From assembly GCF_002932875.1 (NCBI RefSeq), contig NZ_PSWS01000048.1:114763-178762 (forward strand): 64,000 bases of DNA. The letters run 5' to 3'. Source of the stretch: Rathayibacter tritici (GTDB taxonomy: Bacteria > Actinomycetota > Actinomycetes > Actinomycetales > Microbacteriaceae). The position numbers and the translations under genes were made by a program. The stretch's first letter is position 1; each line of letters begins with the position of its first letter. This document shows, in pieces, positions 8,870 to 18,722 of the stretch. The notes under the pieces are model-generated. The model was not told the DNA's origin. It did no database searches and saw only the letters and a program-made list of their open reading frames with translations.

Positions 8870-10729
8870 TCAGGAGCCGGTGCGGAAGAGCAGCCAGCGC
8901 CGATCCGAGTCCGTGCTGACGACGCTGGGCCGGTCGGGGTCGGCCACCGCGTCGACGAAGGGCTTCCAGCCGTCGAGGTCGTCGACGTAGGCGAAGGTGT
9001 CGACCAGGACCGCGCAGGCTCCTGACGCGTCGTACTCGCGCTCGAACGCCCGGGGCGTGCTGGCGCGATTCCAGTCATCGGCCGATCGGGTGCCCCGGAC
9101 CGCGCCGTAGCTGTAGCGCAGGCCGCCGTCGTCCGAGGAGTAAAGGTAGGGCAGGGCCTCGTCGTAATCGCCCATGTTCCCGATCGGGTCGGTCTCGGGG
9201 AAGTCCTTGAGCGGGAGCTGCACGATCCCGCAGCCGTCGGCGAGTCGGCGCTCGGTCTCCTGAGCGAACGCGCGAACGGAGGAGTCGCTGGTCGGAGCGA
9301 GCGGGATCGCTGCCGCCGTTCCCGCCACCTGGTCGATCAGTCCGACCGCGGCGACGACCGCCAGCGCGGGGAAGAGGAGCCGCCGGCGACGAACGAGCGT
9401 CTCGAGGGCGATGCCCGCGACGCCGAGCGCGAGAACGCTGAGCACGATCGACATCCGTGACCACGCTCGAATCTCGGGGCTCACGACGTACGAGAGGATG
9501 GCTCCGAGTCCGGCGACGATGAAGAACAGCAGTGCGACGACGAACGCCTGACTGAGCAGCCCGACCCGAGCGTCCATGACCAGCAGGGCGAGGCGCGAGC
9601 GCGGAGCTGCGCCGGTGCGTCCCGCCCGGCCGAGCGCCGACAGCACGATCAGCAGGACGAGCAGGAACGCGGCAGAGACGACCACGGCCGTCGAGGGGTT
9701 CTCGGTCGTCGGGAGGATCGCGCTCGAGCGGGCGTACCCCTGCGCGAGTTCGGCCAGCGAGGAGAACCCGCTGGTGGGCGAGGGTAAGAGCAGGCTCTGC
9801 ATCTTGCCGCCGTAGAACTCCGACTCCTGCGCCGAGCGGCCCTGGAAGTACTTCTCGTAGCGATCGCCCTGGTCGATGGAGAGCACGGCGAGCTGGACGG
9901 CGATGAAGCTCAGGAATGAGCCCAGCGCGAGCGTGGGCCAGGCGAGGCTGCGGACGGGGGATCGGCGTATGAGGGCCGCGAGCACCGCGAGAACCCAGGC
10001 CGAGCCGAGCACGATCGCACCGAAGACGAAGTAGTACGACTGCGTCCACGCGATCGCCAGCGCGAGGGCGACGACGATCCCCGCTCGCACAAGGCGACGA
10101 CGGCGCCGGCCTGCGATGCCCGCGGTCCACCGGTTCAGCGGATCCGTCTCCCGCCCGCCGATGACCAGCAGCAGCACGCCGATGAGCGGTACCGCCCAGT
10201 ACTGCGCGAGGAAGGGGTGGCCGAAGGATAGTTGCACGAAGTGGTAGGGCAGCACCGCCGTCAGCACACCGAGCACCACGGACGTGACGCGGCGCAGACG
10301 CAGGGCTCGGAAGAAGACGTAGGCGGTGGCTCCCACGGCGGTGAAGCCGGCGATGCTGTAGAGGTTGAGCAGCCAGACGCCGTCGGGCGTGAGCGGCCCG
10401 ACGACAGCGACGAAGACGGCCGACCAGGGATCGAACAAGGGCGCGAAGAAGAGATTCTGCGCCGCGGGGAACCCGAGCCTGCCGTTGGGGAGGAACGGGA
10501 ACACCTCGCGTGCACTCGAGAAGATCGTGTAGTGCAGCACCTGGTCCGGGCCGCCGAACGTCCACCTCTTTTCCAGGATCTTCGGAGTGATTCTGAGCGC
10601 GAGCATCCCGAGCGCTGTCGAGAGCACGGCGGTGACGGCGGCGAACCCTGCGTCGAGGAGGATCGCCGGACGGTGACGGCGCTGTCGGCCCTCCACAGGT
10701 TTGCTGACGGCAGCCTCCTCGATGATCAT
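8870..10729 (-). CDS. Large polytopic membrane protein, possible GT-C-like glycosyltransferase
   Basis: 619 residues from the ATG at 10729, preceded by GGAAGGA about 10 bases upstream. After a short cytoplasmic N-terminus there are many hydrophobic segments through residue 480, then a soluble extracytoplasmic tail of about 140 residues. A GGPDQVLHYTIFSSAREVFPF loop follows the first helix, as in GT-C enzymes whose acidic residue sits there. No named family was assigned. Its place beside GtrA and polyprenol-phosphate sugar synthase genes fits a membrane transferase using lipid-phosphate sugars, in the role of GtrC proteins; this is inference. Confidence 0.7.
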   Translation of the reverse strand: MIIEEAAVSKPVEGRQRRHRPAILLDAGFAAVTAVLSTALGMLALRITPKILEKRWTFGGPDQVLHYTIFSSAREVFPFLPNGRLGFPAAQNLFFAPLFDPWSAVFVAVVGPLTPDGVWLLNLYSIAGFTAVGATAYVFFRALRLRRVTSVVLGVLTAVLPYHFVQLSFGHPFLAQYWAVPLIGVLLLVIGGRETDPLNRWTAGIAGRRRRRLVRAGIVVALALAIAWTQSYYFVFGAIVLGSAWVLAVLAALIRRSPVRSLAWPTLALGSFLSFIAVQLAVLSIDQGDRYEKYFQGRSAQESEFYGGKMQSLLLPSPTSGFSSLAELAQGYARSSAILPTTENPSTAVVVSAAFLLVLLIVLSALGRAGRTGAAPRSRLALLVMDARVGLLSQAFVVALLFFIVAGLGAILSYVVSPEIRAWSRMSIVLSVLALGVAGIALETLVRRRRLLFPALAVVAAVGLIDQVAGTAAAIPLAPTSDSSVRAFAQETERRLADGCGIVQLPLKDFPETDPIGNMGDYDEALPYLYSSDDGGLRYSYGAVRGTRSADDWNRASTPRAFEREYDASGACAVLVDTFAYVDDLDGWKPFVDAVADPDRPSVVSTDSDRRWLLFRTGS

Positions 10730-10856
10730 CCGATCGTGGTCCTTCCGATCCGCGGACGCGCCAGGTGTGCCAGGCGCGACCGAAACCCTATGGTAATTTC
10801 TTCGGGTTCCGCCGGGATGTCGCCGCCCAGCACACATGCTCGACGAAAGCTCTTCT

Positions 10857-11809
<953 letters not shown>

Positions 11810-11813
<4 letters not shown>

Positions 11814-12535
11814 GACTGTCGATCCTGATGCCCGTGTACAACGAGGAGGCGACGCTGCGCAAGGCCGTGGGGCGTGTCCTGGCGGTGACGTTCCAGGAGG
11901 GCGTCGAGGTCGAGTTCGTGATCGTGAACGACGGCAGCCGTGATGGGACCCGCGAGATCCTGGACTCCCTGGACGATCCGCGAATCCGGGTGTTCCACCA
12001 GCCGCGCAACCAGGGCAAGGGAGCGGCGATCAGCCGGGCCGTCCAGGAGGCGACGGGCGACTACGTGATCATCTGCGACGCCGACGAGGAGTACCGGCCG
12101 AGCGAGATCCCGTCGCTGCTGCAACCGGTTCTGGACGGCGAAGCGGAGCTCGTCTATGGAAGCCGCACGTTCGGAAGCCACACCTCGTTCTCATACTGGT
12201 ACGTGCTGGGCAACAAGGGCGTGAACCTGATCACGAATATCCTCTTCAACGCCTACATTTCGGACGTCGAGACCTGCTTCAAGCTGATGCCGTTGAGCCT
12301 CTACCGCTCCCTCGGCATCACGGAGAAGGGGTTCGGCATGGAGGCGGAGGTCACCGGGAAGCTCCTCGCGCGCGGCTACCGCCCGTACGAGGTCGCTATC
12401 AGCTACAAGGCCCGCACCCGCGAAGAGGGCAAGAAGATCACCGTCAGGGACGGCTTCGAGGCCCTGTGGATTCTCGTGCGGATCCGCCTGCGCGAGGGCT
12501 CCCGTAGCCGCCCGCCGAAGACGCTCGCCTCCTGA
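11810..12535 (+). CDS. Family 2 glycosyltransferase, polyprenyl-phosphate sugar transferase type
   Basis: 241 residues from a GTG overlapping the previous stop. It has the GT2 opening LMPVYNEEATL, VNDGSRDGT, the metal site DADEEY, and YGSRTFG, and ends with FEALWILVRIR, as in Dpm1-like and GtrB-like enzymes. The position directly after UDP-xylose synthase and before a GtrA gene suggests synthesis of a polyprenyl-phosphate-linked sugar, perhaps xylose, at the inner membrane face for flipping. The donor assignment is inference from the neighbours. Confidence 0.87.
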
Positions 12536-12539
12536 TCCC

Positions 12540-13145
12540 GTGGTTGACTCCCGCGTGATTCCCGCCGCGACTCCGCCTCGCCGGGGCCCGATTGCGCTCC
12601 TGCGCGTGGTCTCCTCCGGTTTCATCTCGTACGCACTCAAGTTCGGCGTGGTCGGGATCATCGGCCTGGTCGTCGACGTCACGGTGTTCAACCTCCTGCG
12701 GGTCGGCGGGATCGGCGGCGAGCACCTGCTCTCCGGCCCCATCGGCGCGAAGGTGGTCGCCGTTGCAGCCGCAACCGTCGTCACCTGGTTCGGCAATCGC
12801 TACTGGACCTTCCGTGAGCACCGTCGAGCGAACTACCTGCTCGAACTGGCCGAGTTCAGCGTTGTCGCCGTCGCGGGCATGCTGGTCAACCTGCTGCCCC
12901 TGTATGTGTCGCACTACGTGCTCGGTTTCGACAATCTGGTGGCCGACAACATCTCGGCCAACGTCATCGGCCTCGGCCTGGCGACAGCCTTCCGCTTCAT
13001 CCTTTACCGCTTCTGGGTGTTCGGTCACCACCGCTCCGGGGGAGTGATCGATCGCCGCGAGGCCGAGATGGCTGCGGCAGCCCTGTTCGAGGACGACGTC
13101 GCCGCCGTCGCGGACACCTCCGGAATTCGGCACCCCCGCTCCTGA
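12540..13145 (+). CDS. GtrA-family membrane protein (second copy)
   Basis: 201 residues from a GTG four bases after the GT2 stop; a GTG at 12555 is an alternative. Four transmembrane helices follow a 25-residue N-terminus; FGVVGIIGLVVDVTVF opens the domain, WFGNRYWTFREH occupies the conserved mid-loop and LYRFWVFGHH ends it. The sequence is only distantly similar to the GtrA at 7287. Order UDP-xylose synthase, GT2, GtrA suggests one cassette that makes, loads and flips a single sugar. A hydrophilic tail of about 35 residues follows the last helix. Confidence 0.9.
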   Translation: MVDSRVIPAATPPRRGPIALLRVVSSGFISYALKFGVVGIIGLVVDVTVFNLLRVGGIGGEHLLSGPIGAKVVAVAAATVVTWFGNRYWTFREHRRANYLLELAEFSVVAVAGMLVNLLPLYVSHYVLGFDNLVADNISANVIGLGLATAFRFILYRFWVFGHHRSGGVIDRREAEMAAAALFEDDVAAVADTSGIRHPRS

Positions 13146-13176
13146 AGGCCCCGAGCCCCGAGGTGGGGTGGCGCGG

Positions 13177-14325
13177 TCAGCGTCGGCCGGAGCGCCGCGG
13201 GACGGACTCGGCGAAGGCGAGGTCGAGGAGTGCCTCCGCCGTGATCCCCCAGCTCGGGATCGGCCGGAGTGCGATCCTCCGCGGCGCGCGCAGCGCTTGC
13301 TCGATCGCGGCGGTCCACCCCGCTCCGTCACCCGGATCGGTGAACACGGCGTCCGCCTCCCGCCCGGCGAGGGCGTCGCGCAGGCCCGGGATGTCGGCGG
13401 CGAGCACGGGGGTGCCGCAGGCGACCGCTTCGAGCGCCGGGAGTCCGAAGCCCTCGTGCCAGGAGGGCATCGCCACCGCGTCGGCGCCCGTGAGCAGGGC
13501 CGGGAGGTCTTCGTCGGGCACGTACGAGAAGGCGAATCGCACGTCGGCACCCGCCGCGACGGCGCGCGCGACTGCCGCATGGACGTCCTCGTTGTCCCAG
13601 CCGTCCCCGCCTACCAGGAGCAGGGTATGTCCTTCGGGTCGCTCCGCGAGCCGGTAGGCGTCGACCAGCGTCACCAGATTCTTGCGCCGCTCGATCGAGC
13701 CGACGAAGAGGAGGTAGGCGCCGAGCGCGTGCGCCGTGCGGACGCGAGCCACCTCGTCCGCTCCGCGCGGGTGGAAGAGTTCGGCGTCGATCGTGGTCGG
13801 CAGCACCCGGATTCGCTCGGAGGAAACGTCGAGCGCGCGCGCGACCTCGACGGCGGAGGACGGCGTGCCGGTGAGGACGACGTCGCTCCGAGCGATCCAC
13901 CGCGGCACCGAGCGCGCGAGCAACTCTCGGCGCTCCCGCGGGACCAGCTCCGGCATCACGGCGTAACAGACGTCGTGTACAAAGGTGAGCGAGCGGGAGC
14001 GGGCGAGCGGCCAGCTGCGGAAGTTCGGGAAGAAGTACGCGCCGCGCCCGAGCAGGAGGTCGATCCCGGGCGCCGGGAGTCGCGTCAGCGCACTCCAGAC
14101 CCGTCGGGGAACGGGGACGGGCCGGATCTGCAGGGTGCGGAAGCCGAAGCGTGCCAGCGACCGCGCCTCGCTCGCGGGGACGACGAGGCGGATGTCGGCG
14201 CGCCGGGCGAACTCCTCGGTGTCGAGCGCCCGCATCAGGCCGAGCAGGACCCGGCCGACACCCGTCAGCCGGGGTGCCGCGAGCGGTGTGGCATCGACGA
14301 AGAGGCGGCGGCGCCCCGCGGTCAC
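13177..14325 (-). CDS. Family 4 glycosyltransferase
   Basis: 382 residues. GT4 features: LFVDATPLAAPRLTGVGRV at the start, YLLFVGSIERRKNLVTLVDA opening the donor domain, and HEGFGLPALEAVACG as the nucleotide-sugar site. The GTG start overlaps the stop of the ABC ATPase gene by 4 bases, so wzm, wzt and this gene form one operon. That link suggests it acts on the exported chain. It is convergent with the GtrA gene; only 31 bases lie between them. Sugar specificity is unknown. Confidence 0.88.
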   Translation of the reverse strand: MTAGRRRLFVDATPLAAPRLTGVGRVLLGLMRALDTEEFARRADIRLVVPASEARSLARFGFRTLQIRPVPVPRRVWSALTRLPAPGIDLLLGRGAYFFPNFRSWPLARSRSLTFVHDVCYAVMPELVPRERRELLARSVPRWIARSDVVLTGTPSSAVEVARALDVSSERIRVLPTTIDAELFHPRGADEVARVRTAHALGAYLLFVGSIERRKNLVTLVDAYRLAERPEGHTLLLVGGDGWDNEDVHAAVARAVAAGADVRFAFSYVPDEDLPALLTGADAVAMPSWHEGFGLPALEAVACGTPVLAADIPGLRDALAGREADAVFTDPGDGAGWTAAIEQALRAPRRIALRPIPSWGITAEALLDLAFAESVPRRSGRR

Positions 14326-15575
14326 GGTCGGCTGAGGCGGACGGTGGAGTCGATGTCGACGACGCCGTCGTGCACGGAGGCGCGCTCGACCGTGAAGGTG
14401 GCAGCGACCGGTATCCGCATGGTCTCGCCCTGCGAGAAGGTGGCCGACGAGGCGTGCACGGCGTAGTTGCCGGCACCCAGGTGGAGGTCGGGGAGGGTGA
14501 ACGTGACCGTCATCTCTCCGTCGACCGCGCTCAGAGGCGTGCCGATGCGCTCGGTGTTGGTGCCGAAGACGCGCTGGCCGAGCGGGGTGTCGATGCCCAT
14601 GCCGATGTTCCAGTCGTCGACCGCGCGGTTGGTGCGCACCGTGACGTCGAACTCGAGGGTCTCACCGCTGCGGACGACCGTGCCGCCGTGCTCGATGGAG
14701 CCGCCGCGCAGTCGGCAGCCCAGGATCTCGATCAGCTGGGGAGCGGGCTCGTCGACGGCTCCGGCGGCCGCCGCCTCGCGCTCCTGACGGGCGGCGCGAC
14801 GGTCCTCGAAACTCTCGCGCAGGACCTGGAGTCCCTCGGAGGTCTCGCCGTCGAAGACGACGGTGCCCTTCTCGAGCACGATGGTGCGGTCGCAGAGCTC
14901 GCCGACCTGCTCGAGGGAGTGGGTGACCAGCACGATGGTCTTGCCCGCGCGCTGGAAGGCGCGGATGCGGTCCATGCACTTGCGCTGGAACGGCTCGTCG
15001 CCGACCGCGAGGACCTCATCGACCAGCAGCAGATCCGGATCAGTGTGGATTGCGATCGCGAAGGCGAGTCGCACGTACATGCCGGAGGAGTAGAACTTGA
15101 CCTGCGTGTCGATGAACTCGGCGATCTCGGAGAAGTCGACGATCGACTCGAACTTGCTGTCGAGCTCGCTGCGCGAGAGGCCGAGGATGGCGCCGTTGAG
15201 GTAGACGTTCTCGCGGCCGGTGAGGTCGGGGTGGAAGCCCGCGCCGAGTTCGAGGAGCGCGGCGAGGCGTCCGCGGCGTTCGACCGTACCGGTCGTCGGC
15301 TGCACGATGCCGCCGATGAGCTTGAGGAGCGTGCTCTTACCTGAGCCGTTCGCACCGATCAGGCCCACCGTCGAGCCCAGGGGGATCTCGAGGTCGACGT
15401 CGCGCAGGGCCCAGAACTCGTCGCGGTGCTTGCGCCCGCGACCGAAGTTGACGAGCCGCTCCTTGAACGACTTGTCCTTACGGATGACAAAGCGCTTGGA
15501 GGCGTTCCGCACTCGAACGACCGTCGGACTGCCGGAGGCGGCGGGGGTGGCCTCCTGCTTGCTGGTGAGGGTCAT
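14322..15575 (-). CDS. wzt: Wzt-like ABC transporter ATPase with C-terminal carbohydrate-binding domain
   Basis: 417 residues from the ATG at 15575, with AGGAG 8 bases upstream. The N-terminal 250 residues are an ABC ATPase of the polysaccharide-export group: Walker A GANGSGKST, signature YSSGMYVRLAFAIA, Walker B LLLVDEVLAVGD and the switch THSLEQ. Residues 285-415 match the Wzt C-terminal beta-sandwich, which in Gram-negative O-antigen exporters binds the modified end of the finished chain. Its presence predicts that chain length is set by a terminal cap. It follows wzm by 2 bases. No capping methyltransferase or kinase was recognised nearby. Confidence 0.92.
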   Translation of the reverse strand: MTLTSKQEATPAASGSPTVVRVRNASKRFVIRKDKSFKERLVNFGRGRKHRDEFWALRDVDLEIPLGSTVGLIGANGSGKSTLLKLIGGIVQPTTGTVERRGRLAALLELGAGFHPDLTGRENVYLNGAILGLSRSELDSKFESIVDFSEIAEFIDTQVKFYSSGMYVRLAFAIAIHTDPDLLLVDEVLAVGDEPFQRKCMDRIRAFQRAGKTIVLVTHSLEQVGELCDRTIVLEKGTVVFDGETSEGLQVLRESFEDRRAARQEREAAAAGAVDEPAPQLIEILGCRLRGGSIEHGGTVVRSGETLEFDVTVRTNRAVDDWNIGMGIDTPLGQRVFGTNTERIGTPLSAVDGEMTVTFTLPDLHLGAGNYAVHASSATFSQGETMRIPVAATFTVERASVHDGVVDIDSTVRLSRP

Positions 15576-15577
15576 GA

Positions 15578-16534
15578 TCAGATCTCCTGGGCGAAGTTGC
15601 CCTCGAGGCGGCGGAAGATCCGGTGGCCGATCCACACGAACACCACCCCGACGACGAGGACGAGGACAAGACGCAGCTGCATGTCCGGCGGCCAGACCTG
15701 AGGGCCGATCTCCCGGCCGTCGATGATGCTCACGCGCGAGCCGTCGCCCCAGATCGCGCGCTGGAAGGCGAGGATCGCATTCGAAATCGGGTTGATCAGG
15801 TACAGCTGCTCGGCCCAGCCGTGACCGGCGCCCGAGGAGGCGGCGACGACGAAGTTCCACGCGTAGACGATCGGGGAGAGCCAGAAGAAGATCTGCAGCC
15901 CGACCTCGACCAGGAACTGGACGTCGCGGAGGTAGACGTTCAGGGCGGAGAGCGCCAGCGCCAGGGCGAGGCCGTAGACGAGCACGATCGCCAGCGCTGG
16001 AACGATGTAGAGCAGGTGGATCCCGAAGATGAGCGAGCCTGTGATGACGGCGCCCGCAATCAGGACGATGAACTGCACCCCGAAGTTGAACAGTGCCGAG
16101 CCGATGGCGGCCACCGGGAAGATCTCGCGCGGCAGGTAGACCTTCTTGATCAGCCCGCCGTTGCCGAGGATCGACGTGGTCCCCGCGGTCACGATCTCGC
16201 TGAACAGACCCCACAGCGTGAGTCCGGAGAACACGAAGATCGCGAAGTTCGGGACGCCGCGCGAGGCCCCGAGGATCTGGCCGATCGCCACGTAGTAGAT
16301 CAGCAGCATGATCAGCGGCCGAACGAGGCTCCACACGAAGCCGAGGCTGCTGTCTTTGTAGCGCGACTTCAGCTCGCGGCCCACGAGGAGCCGGAGCAGC
16401 TCGCGGTGCCGGAGGATCTCGGCCAGGGAGGCGAGGAAGCCGCCGGAGCCGCCGCCGACGGCCGATGTGGTGCCGGCGGTCTGGAACGGCTCGTCGGCGA
16501 TCGCGCGCGCACGATCCACAGCTTTGCTGGGCAT
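15578..16534 (-). CDS. wzm: Wzm-like ABC transporter permease for polysaccharide export
   Basis: 318 residues from the ATG at 16534, preceded by GGAG with a 5-base spacer. ABC-2 type permease with six transmembrane helices; the family's GRELKSRYKDSSLGFVWS entry segment is followed by LIMLLIYYVAIGQIL, and YLPREIFPVA and SPIVYAWNF are visible later. With Wzt it would pump the lipid-linked glycopolymer across the membrane. It is first in the operon wzm-wzt-GT4 and has a perfect -10 box upstream. Confidence 0.92.
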   Translation of the reverse strand: MPSKAVDRARAIADEPFQTAGTTSAVGGGSGGFLASLAEILRHRELLRLLVGRELKSRYKDSSLGFVWSLVRPLIMLLIYYVAIGQILGASRGVPNFAIFVFSGLTLWGLFSEIVTAGTTSILGNGGLIKKVYLPREIFPVAAIGSALFNFGVQFIVLIAGAVITGSLIFGIHLLYIVPALAIVLVYGLALALALSALNVYLRDVQFLVEVGLQIFFWLSPIVYAWNFVVAASSGAGHGWAEQLYLINPISNAILAFQRAIWGDGSRVSIIDGREIGPQVWPPDMQLRLVLVLVVGVVFVWIGHRIFRRLEGNFAQEI

Positions 16535-16577
16535 GGAACTCCAAGCTCTCGGCCTCCGCCGGGCGACGGACCGCCTC

Positions 16578-16583
16578 ATTATA
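16578..16583 (-). promoter_or_regulatory. -10 box TATAAT upstream of wzm
   Basis: The reverse strand reads TATAAT, 43 bases before the wzm start. A perfect hexamer is uncommon in DNA this rich in GC. No good -35 box lies 16-18 bases further upstream, so an activator or extended -10 recognition may be needed. Confidence 0.5.
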
Positions 16584-16695
16584 CGTGCGAGGTCGTCTCG
16601 GCCACCCGGGATGGCGTGTCCGAGCTGGTGCTATCGCGGGTAGTCTTGCTCCCGCTCGCCGATCGACCGACACGAACAAGGGGTCCGCCTTGCCC

Positions 16696-17172
16696 ATGCA
16701 GCCATCCGACGTCCCGCTGGAGCCTGCCCCCCAGAGTGCTGGGGATCCTGCTCCTATTCTGAGCAGCGCCGGCGAGAGCGCTCCTTCCTCTCCCGACCCG
16801 AGTCTTGAATCGGCCATTGACGAGGCCGCTGAGCCCGACCCGGTCGCTCCGGCGCCCGCCCCCATTCGAGTGACGTCCGCTGCGACTGCTGCCACCGTGG
16901 TCCGCGAGCCCGAGTCCGAGACGGCCGAGCTGGCGCGACTGCGTGCGCAGGTCGACGCCCTCCTCAACGACCCCTTCGACGAGTGGGTCGAGCGGATCCA
17001 GGTGGGCGGCGTCACCGCCTCCGGCTTCGAGCGCACCCTCTCGTGGCGGATCACCAAGCCCCTTCGTCTGGTGCGCACCTTCCAGATGCGCGTCGACCAG
17101 CTCGGTCTCCCCGGCGCGGTCCGCCACAGCGCACGCTTCGTCAAGCGCCGCCTGTCCGGACGGGTTCGATGA
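16696..17172 (+). CDS. Small protein with SWRITKPLR motif, glycosyltransferase-associated
   Basis: 158 residues from the ATG at 16696; an in-frame TTG at 16690 is possible. The first 75 residues are Pro/Ala/Ser-rich and probably disordered. Residues 75-95 form a short helix with LARLRAQVDAL. The last 50 contain LSWRITKPLRLVR, a basic amphipathic motif seen at the ends of capsule and O-antigen glycosyltransferases, where it may help membrane binding. The gene is divergent from wzm and overlaps the next glycosyltransferase by 4 bases, so it may be a helper of that enzyme. No catalytic domain is visible. Confidence 0.68.
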   Translation: MQPSDVPLEPAPQSAGDPAPILSSAGESAPSSPDPSLESAIDEAAEPDPVAPAPAPIRVTSAATAATVVREPESETAELARLRAQVDALLNDPFDEWVERIQVGGVTASGFERTLSWRITKPLRLVRTFQMRVDQLGLPGAVRHSARFVKRRLSGRVR

Positions 17173-18722
17173 GCGAGCGGTCGGCCTCCCCGAGTGCGAG
17201 CGCTGTCGCCGCGCGCGCCGAGCGCACCGAGGCCATGCTGCAGCGCCTCGAGCAGATCGGCGCGCTGCTCTTCGACGAGGAGCGACGGGCGTCCCTGCGC
17301 CGACGCGGAGCCGGGCGCTACCTCGACGACGTGGCCCGCGAGATCCGCTTCCGCCAGGACGACGAGCTGACCTGGGTCGCTCTCGTGTCCTTCACCGCCG
17401 CCTACCCGACGAGCGAGCTCTTCGACTGGTTCCGCCGAGCCCTCGAACTCGCGCCCGAGGAGTCGGCGCTACGGATCTTCCTCGAGGCGGGCTCCCGCAC
17501 CGCGACCGGCTTCGCCGATCTGGACGCCCGCGTCGAGGTCGTCACGGGAGCCGTCGTGGTCGACGTCGACTTCCCCGCGCGGCACTCGCACAACACCGGT
17601 GTCCAGCGCGTGGTCCGTCAAACCGTCTCGCGCTGGGACGCCGAGCAGGAGATCGTGCCGGTCGCCTGGGTGCACGGCTCGATGTCGTTCCGCCGTCTCA
17701 GCACCATTGAGCACGAGCGGGTCGTCGACTGGTCCTCCTCCGCCCGCCGTGAGTGGGAACACGGCGACCCGGAGCGGACGGAGTTCGTCGTCCCCTACCG
17801 CAGTGTCGTGGTGATCCCCTCCGTGCCCGACTACAACCAGTGCGGGCCGCTCTCGGCTCTCGCTGAGTACTCCGGGAACGAGGTCGTCGTCCTCGGCCAC
17901 GACGCCATTCCGGTCGTCAGCGCCGACACCGTGCCGCCGGAGGAGACGGTGCGCTTCGTCAACTTCCTCTCGGTGGTCAAGCACTCCGAGCGCGTCGCTA
18001 CGGTCAGCGCCGCGGCCGCTCTCGAGTTCGACGGCTTCGTCCGGGCGCTCCCGGCGCAGGGCCTGACCGGCCCGTCGGTGGTGCCCGTGCCGCTGCCCGT
18101 GGAGCTGCCCGACGGCCTCCGCTCGGAGGGTCGCGGTGCCGGGGGATTGCCGCTCGTGCTCTGCGTCGGCAGCCAGGAGCCGCGCAAGAACCACCTCGCG
18201 GTGCTGCACGCCGCCGAGGTCCTCTGGCGCGAGGGCCTGCGCTTCCGGGTCCGCTTTATTGGCGGGGCCAATCCCTGGGCGCACCAGGTCTTCGATCCGC
18301 GAGTGCGCGAGCTGGTCGCGGCCGGCCGCCCCGTGGAGGTGCTCCGCGGCGCCGACGACGACGTCCTGGTCGCGAGCTACCGGGAGGCGCTGTTCCTGGG
18401 ATTTCCGTCGCTGCACGAGGGCTACGGCCTGCCGGTCGCCGAGGCGCTGGCGATCGGGCTCCCCGTGCTGACCTCGCGGTACGGGAGCACCGCGCAGATC
18501 GCCGAGCACGGCGGCTGCATCCTGATCGACCCCGAGTCCGACGAGGAGATCACCGACGGCATGCGCCGCCTGCTGACCTCTCCGGAGCTGGTCGAGACGC
18601 TCCGCCAGGAGGCGGCCGCGCGGCCCGAGCGCACCTGGGACGACTACGCCCGGGAGCTCTGGGCGGCCCTGATCGGCCCTTCGGCCCTCATCCAGCAGGA
18701 GGAGACGCCCCGTGCGCTCTAA
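17169..18722 (+). CDS. Family 4 glycosyltransferase with N-terminal extension
   Basis: 517 residues. About 110 helical residues precede the GT-B region. The N-terminal Rossmann half begins near VVVDVDFPARH and includes NTGVQRVVRQT; the donor half begins with VLCVGSQEPRKNHLAVL and has the HEGYGLPVAEAL motif. A tail with DDYARELW closes the protein. It is clearly paralogous to the next gene along its whole length. Genes of this kind in ABC-exporter loci often add mannose or rhamnose repeats; the sugar here is unknown. The stop lies inside the next gene's 5' end. Confidence 0.87.
   Translation: MSERSASPSASAVAARAERTEAMLQRLEQIGALLFDEERRASLRRRGAGRYLDDVAREIRFRQDDELTWVALVSFTAAYPTSELFDWFRRALELAPEESALRIFLEAGSRTATGFADLDARVEVVTGAVVVDVDFPARHSHNTGVQRVVRQTVSRWDAEQEIVPVAWVHGSMSFRRLSTIEHERVVDWSSSARREWEHGDPERTEFVVPYRSVVVIPSVPDYNQCGPLSALAEYSGNEVVVLGHDAIPVVSADTVPPEETVRFVNFLSVVKHSERVATVSAAAALEFDGFVRALPAQGLTGPSVVPVPLPVELPDGLRSEGRGAGGLPLVLCVGSQEPRKNHLAVLHAAEVLWREGLRFRVRFIGGANPWAHQVFDPRVRELVAAGRPVEVLRGADDDVLVASYREALFLGFPSLHEGYGLPVAEALAIGLPVLTSRYGSTAQIAEHGGCILIDPESDEEITDGMRRLLTSPELVETLRQEAAARPERTWDDYARELWAALIGPSALIQQEETPRAL

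Noticed and set aside
14322-17144. A 940-codon open frame on the minus strand covering wzt and continuing upstream
   Set aside because: Only the wzt part has family motifs; upstream it is a shadow of wzm and the small plus-strand gene, and wzt has its own ATG with a ribosome-binding site at 15575.
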